Source: Chamaea fasciata
Lineage: Eukaryota > Chordata > Aves > Passeriformes > Sylviidae
Assembly: GCA_029207755.1 (NCBI GenBank)
Contig: JARCOQ010000016.1
Coordinates: 4,035,001 to 4,099,000 of the forward strand
DNA: 64,000 nt
Direction of reading: 5' to 3'
Shown here: one piece after another, positions 63,001-64,000 of the stretch
Layout of the letters: every line of letters begins with the position of its first letter
Position numbering within the stretch: position 1 is the stretch's first letter
Made by a program: the position numbers and the translations under genes
Notes under the pieces: model-generated
Databases searched by the model: none
Seen by the model: the letters and a program-made list of their open reading frames with translations, nothing else
What the model was told of the DNA's origin: nothing

Positions 63001-63280
63001 TGCTGATTCAGAAATAGCATCTTGAGAGAAGCGTGGCAAAATCCATTTTTAAAACATGCTCATTCTGCTAAAAATTTATTCCACAGCATAAATAAACAGA
63101 ATTCAACAAGACATACCACCATAATCTTACATCACTCAATAAAACCAGCTGAAATAATTTCAATTGTTTTAAGGTCCATACCATCTCGTGGATGTTCATT
63201 GGACAATGAAGATTTTCCAGGAGATAGTAGAAGGAGTTTGTTATATCCACAGCATGGGAGTGATGCATAGAGACATTAAA
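53966..63280 (+). CDS. EIF2AK1: Eukaryotic translation initiation factor 2-alpha kinase 1 (HRI), exons 1-11, 3' partial
   Basis: Eleven exons give 451 residues of a protein about 630 long in mammals. The N-terminal heme/regulatory domain (residues 1-150) contains [19 protein letters not shown] and LQHNRAIT. The kinase starts with the Gly loop [11 protein letters not shown] (161-171), followed by the ATP-binding Lys184 (AIKK, codon 57979-57981), the [19 protein letters not shown] helix, a long Ser-rich kinase insert (exons 8-9), the WDWIADRN helix and the HRD catalytic loop (Asp449, codon 63272-63274). HRI phosphorylates eIF2alpha Ser51 when heme falls or on oxidative and mitochondrial stress, lowering translation. 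The remaining kinase lobe lies beyond the window. Two oddities are discussed in the findings: the exon 7 donor, and Ser416 in place of the Cys of the Cys-Pro motif. Confidence 0.95.
54491..54649 (+). CDS. EIF2AK1: EIF2AK1 exon 2
   Basis: The acceptor CTCTTCCAG precedes the exon; the donor is GTTAGT, a less common form but the only one giving a phase match to exon 3. It encodes [20 protein letters not shown], then [16 protein letters not shown] and the segment ending HSRGLFR. Confidence 0.9.
54650..55880 (+). other. EIF2AK1: EIF2AK1 intron 2
   Basis: This 1.2 kb of AT-rich sequence contains no element that I recognise. Confidence 0.8.
55881..56017 (+). CDS. EIF2AK1: EIF2AK1 exon 3 (N-terminal heme-domain His)
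   Basis: The acceptor TTTGTGCAG precedes the exon and the donor GTAAGC follows it. It encodes [20 protein letters not shown] and [20 protein letters not shown] plus five residues. Mammals have LHHNRAI here, with a His pair linked to heme binding; this sequence keeps only the second His (His109) and has Gln108. Confidence 0.93.
56696..56727 (+). CDS. EIF2AK1: EIF2AK1 exon 4 (32 nt)
   Basis: The acceptor TGTTTTGTAG precedes the exon and the donor GTACGT follows it. It encodes [10 protein letters not shown] and 2 nt of a Gly codon. It is small, but its phase joins exons 3 and 5 exactly and the length fits the mammalian protein. Confidence 0.82.
57195..57294 (+). CDS. EIF2AK1: EIF2AK1 exon 5 (kinase Gly loop)
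   Basis: The acceptor TCAATTAG precedes the exon and the donor GTATTC follows it. It encodes [20 protein letters not shown] and [13 protein letters not shown], the ATP-binding P loop. Confidence 0.95.
57943..58023 (+). CDS. EIF2AK1: EIF2AK1 exon 6 (catalytic Lys)
   Basis: The acceptor TTGTTTTCAG precedes the exon and the donor GTATTC follows it. It encodes [20 protein letters not shown] and TRRDCMK; the first Lys of AIKK binds ATP phosphates. Confidence 0.95.
58378..58477 (+). CDS. EIF2AK1: EIF2AK1 exon 7 (3' boundary unusual)
   Basis: The acceptor CTTTTTAG precedes the exon. It encodes [20 protein letters not shown] and [13 protein letters not shown]. The homologous mammalian exon ends with one base of the next codon. 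At that position (after 58477) the sequence reads GAAAGT instead of GTNNGT. The nearby GT at 58482 gives the wrong phase; another phase-compatible donor is G/GTGATC after 58615, which would add 46 codons. Confidence 0.75.
58478..59825 (+). other. EIF2AK1: EIF2AK1 intron 7
   Basis: This 1.3 kb interval includes a stretch that stays open in the exon 7 frame up to 58662. Part of it (58478-58615) may be exonic if the alternative donor is used. I see no mobile element in it. Confidence 0.6.
59826..59877 (+). CDS. EIF2AK1: EIF2AK1 exon 8
   Basis: The acceptor GCATCCAACAG precedes the exon and the donor GTGAGT follows it. It encodes [16 protein letters not shown], which aligns with the mammalian AAIELPSLEVLSDQEE segment. 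It needs a preceding exon ending in phase 1. Confidence 0.85.
60138..60525 (+). CDS. EIF2AK1: EIF2AK1 exon 9 (kinase insert)
   Basis: The acceptor TTATTTTCAG precedes the exon and the donor GTAAAT follows it. Its 129 codons form the poorly conserved, Ser/Glu-rich kinase insert, with the landmark [16 protein letters not shown] near the start and a Ser/Glu/Cys-rich end ([16 protein letters not shown]). Confidence 0.92.
60526..61601 (+). other. EIF2AK1: EIF2AK1 intron 9
   Basis: This 1.1 kb intron contains a CR1 terminus at about 61163-61217 and otherwise nothing recognisable. Confidence 0.8.
61163..61217 (+). mobile_element. CR1 LINE 3'-end fragment
   Basis: GTTGGACTCAAAGGTCATTT then CCAACCAAAACAATTCTGTG and ATTCC is the sense CR1 terminus. 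It lies in an EIF2AK1 intron. Confidence 0.8.
61602..61713 (+). CDS. EIF2AK1: EIF2AK1 exon 10
   Basis: The acceptor TTTCCGTTAG precedes the exon and the donor GTAAGA follows it. It encodes [20 protein letters not shown] and [17 protein letters not shown], the hinge and alpha-D region. Its last base, A, begins the Ser416 codon. Confidence 0.95.
61714..63173 (+). other. EIF2AK1: EIF2AK1 intron 10
   Basis: This 1.5 kb of AT-rich sequence contains no recognisable gene or repeat. Confidence 0.8.
63174..63280 (+). CDS. EIF2AK1: EIF2AK1 exon 11 (HRD catalytic loop)
   Basis: The acceptor ATTGTTTTAAG precedes the exon and the donor GTAAGT follows it. It encodes [20 protein letters not shown] and [18 protein letters not shown] holds the catalytic Asp449. 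The exon ends in phase 0. Confidence 0.92.
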
Positions 63281-64000
63281 GTAAGTTCATCAAATTACTA
63301 CTTGAGGTCGAAGAAAACACAGACATTATGGGAGAATGAATAGAGAGAATAGTTGCTTTCATTGAGATGACCTGGACTCTTAAGAATTTAGTTGTTACAT
63401 CTGAAAAAATACATGATCTCCTCTATTAGCATGGTCATACTTTCTTTACTATCAGTATACTACTCAGTTACACTGACTTACTAGTGCATTTTAAGCTCTG
63501 GAGGTGTTTTCTCCTTTGAAGCCATTTTCCTGTCAGAAACAGGCATGGTCAGATTGGTTTTCTTTTGTCTCAGTCTTTCCTTAACCAGGGTAGAAACTTA
63601 ATTACCTAAAAAAAAATATTTGAGGTAATCACAAAAATAAGCAAAGCCACTTGATTACACCTCAGTTTGCTAACTGCGTACAGTTAGCTTTTGAAAATAT
63701 ATTCTAGTTGCTTGCTTACTGATAGACCTGAATAGCAAGGTAGTGAATGTGTGTTTTCCTACTCAGATTTTCTGCATCTCATACAGCAGCCGTATGAAGG
63801 AATCCTGATTATTAAAACTTCACGTGCAGAAGCTTGGAACTACTTGAAATCACACAATCTTCAGTCTGGATTCATTTTCATTTTTCTGTCAAATGTTTCA
63901 GGGTGAACAGTTTTTCAGTTTGCCTTATCATTTAGCATCATCATGGCCATATTGTCCAAAGTCTGGTAGTCATATAAAGAATTCCAGAATTCCATACAGT
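63281..64000 (+). other. EIF2AK1: EIF2AK1 intron 11 (partial)
   Basis: The sequence is AT-rich up to the window end. No exon encoding the DFG or activation segment was found, so the gene continues outside. Confidence 0.8.

Noticed and set aside
1..64000. CRISPR arrays, operons, phage or insertion-sequence content
   Set aside because: Nothing of the sort is present. The whole window is explained by vertebrate introns, three spliced genes and CR1 fragments.

Overview
This is a vertebrate nuclear window, almost certainly from a bird. Three intron-rich genes with canonical GT-AG splicing are present. The intergenic and intronic DNA carries short copies of the 3' end of avian CR1 LINEs (for example near 38266, 48479, 47763 and 61163). 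The gene order CYTH3 > / < USP42 / EIF2AK1 > matches, in mirror image, the human 7p22.1 neighbourhood as I know it. Nothing suggests prokaryotic, phage or viral content.

Layout. (1) 1-10356 is intron 1 of CYTH3; exon 1 with the start codon lies upstream of the window. (2) 10357-30911 holds coding exons 2-13 of CYTH3 (cytohesin-3, an ARF guanine-nucleotide exchange factor with coiled coil, Sec7 and PH domains), followed by a roughly 3.4 kb 3' UTR ending near 34300. A likely 3-nt microexon at 23114-23116 would switch the PH domain between the two-glycine and three-glycine forms. (3) 36329-49852 on the minus strand holds the complete coding sequence of USP42 (ubiquitin-specific protease 42): 16 coding exons whose phases all join, giving 1332 codons. 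Its 3' end converges on that of CYTH3, with about 0.7 kb between the predicted poly(A) sites. (4) About 52050-54300 is a strong CpG island acting as a shared divergent promoter for USP42 (minus) and EIF2AK1 (plus). (5) 53966-63280 holds exons 1-11 of EIF2AK1 (HRI, the heme-regulated eIF2alpha kinase), 451 codons up to the HRD catalytic loop; the rest of the gene lies beyond the window.

The three genes work in separate processes: ARF activation at membranes downstream of PI3K, deubiquitination in the nucleus, and the integrated stress response. They are neighbours by conserved synteny, not an operon.

I rebuilt the exons by translating, checking splice dinucleotides and checking that phases join; no alignment or RNA data were available. 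The points most worth a second look are the CYTH3 microexon, an EIF2AK1 exon 7 that joins exon 8 in the expected frame only if a GA (not GT) donor is used or the exon is extended by 46 codons, and a Ser in EIF2AK1 where mammals have the heme-ligand Cys-Pro motif. I found no convincing undescribed biological system here.
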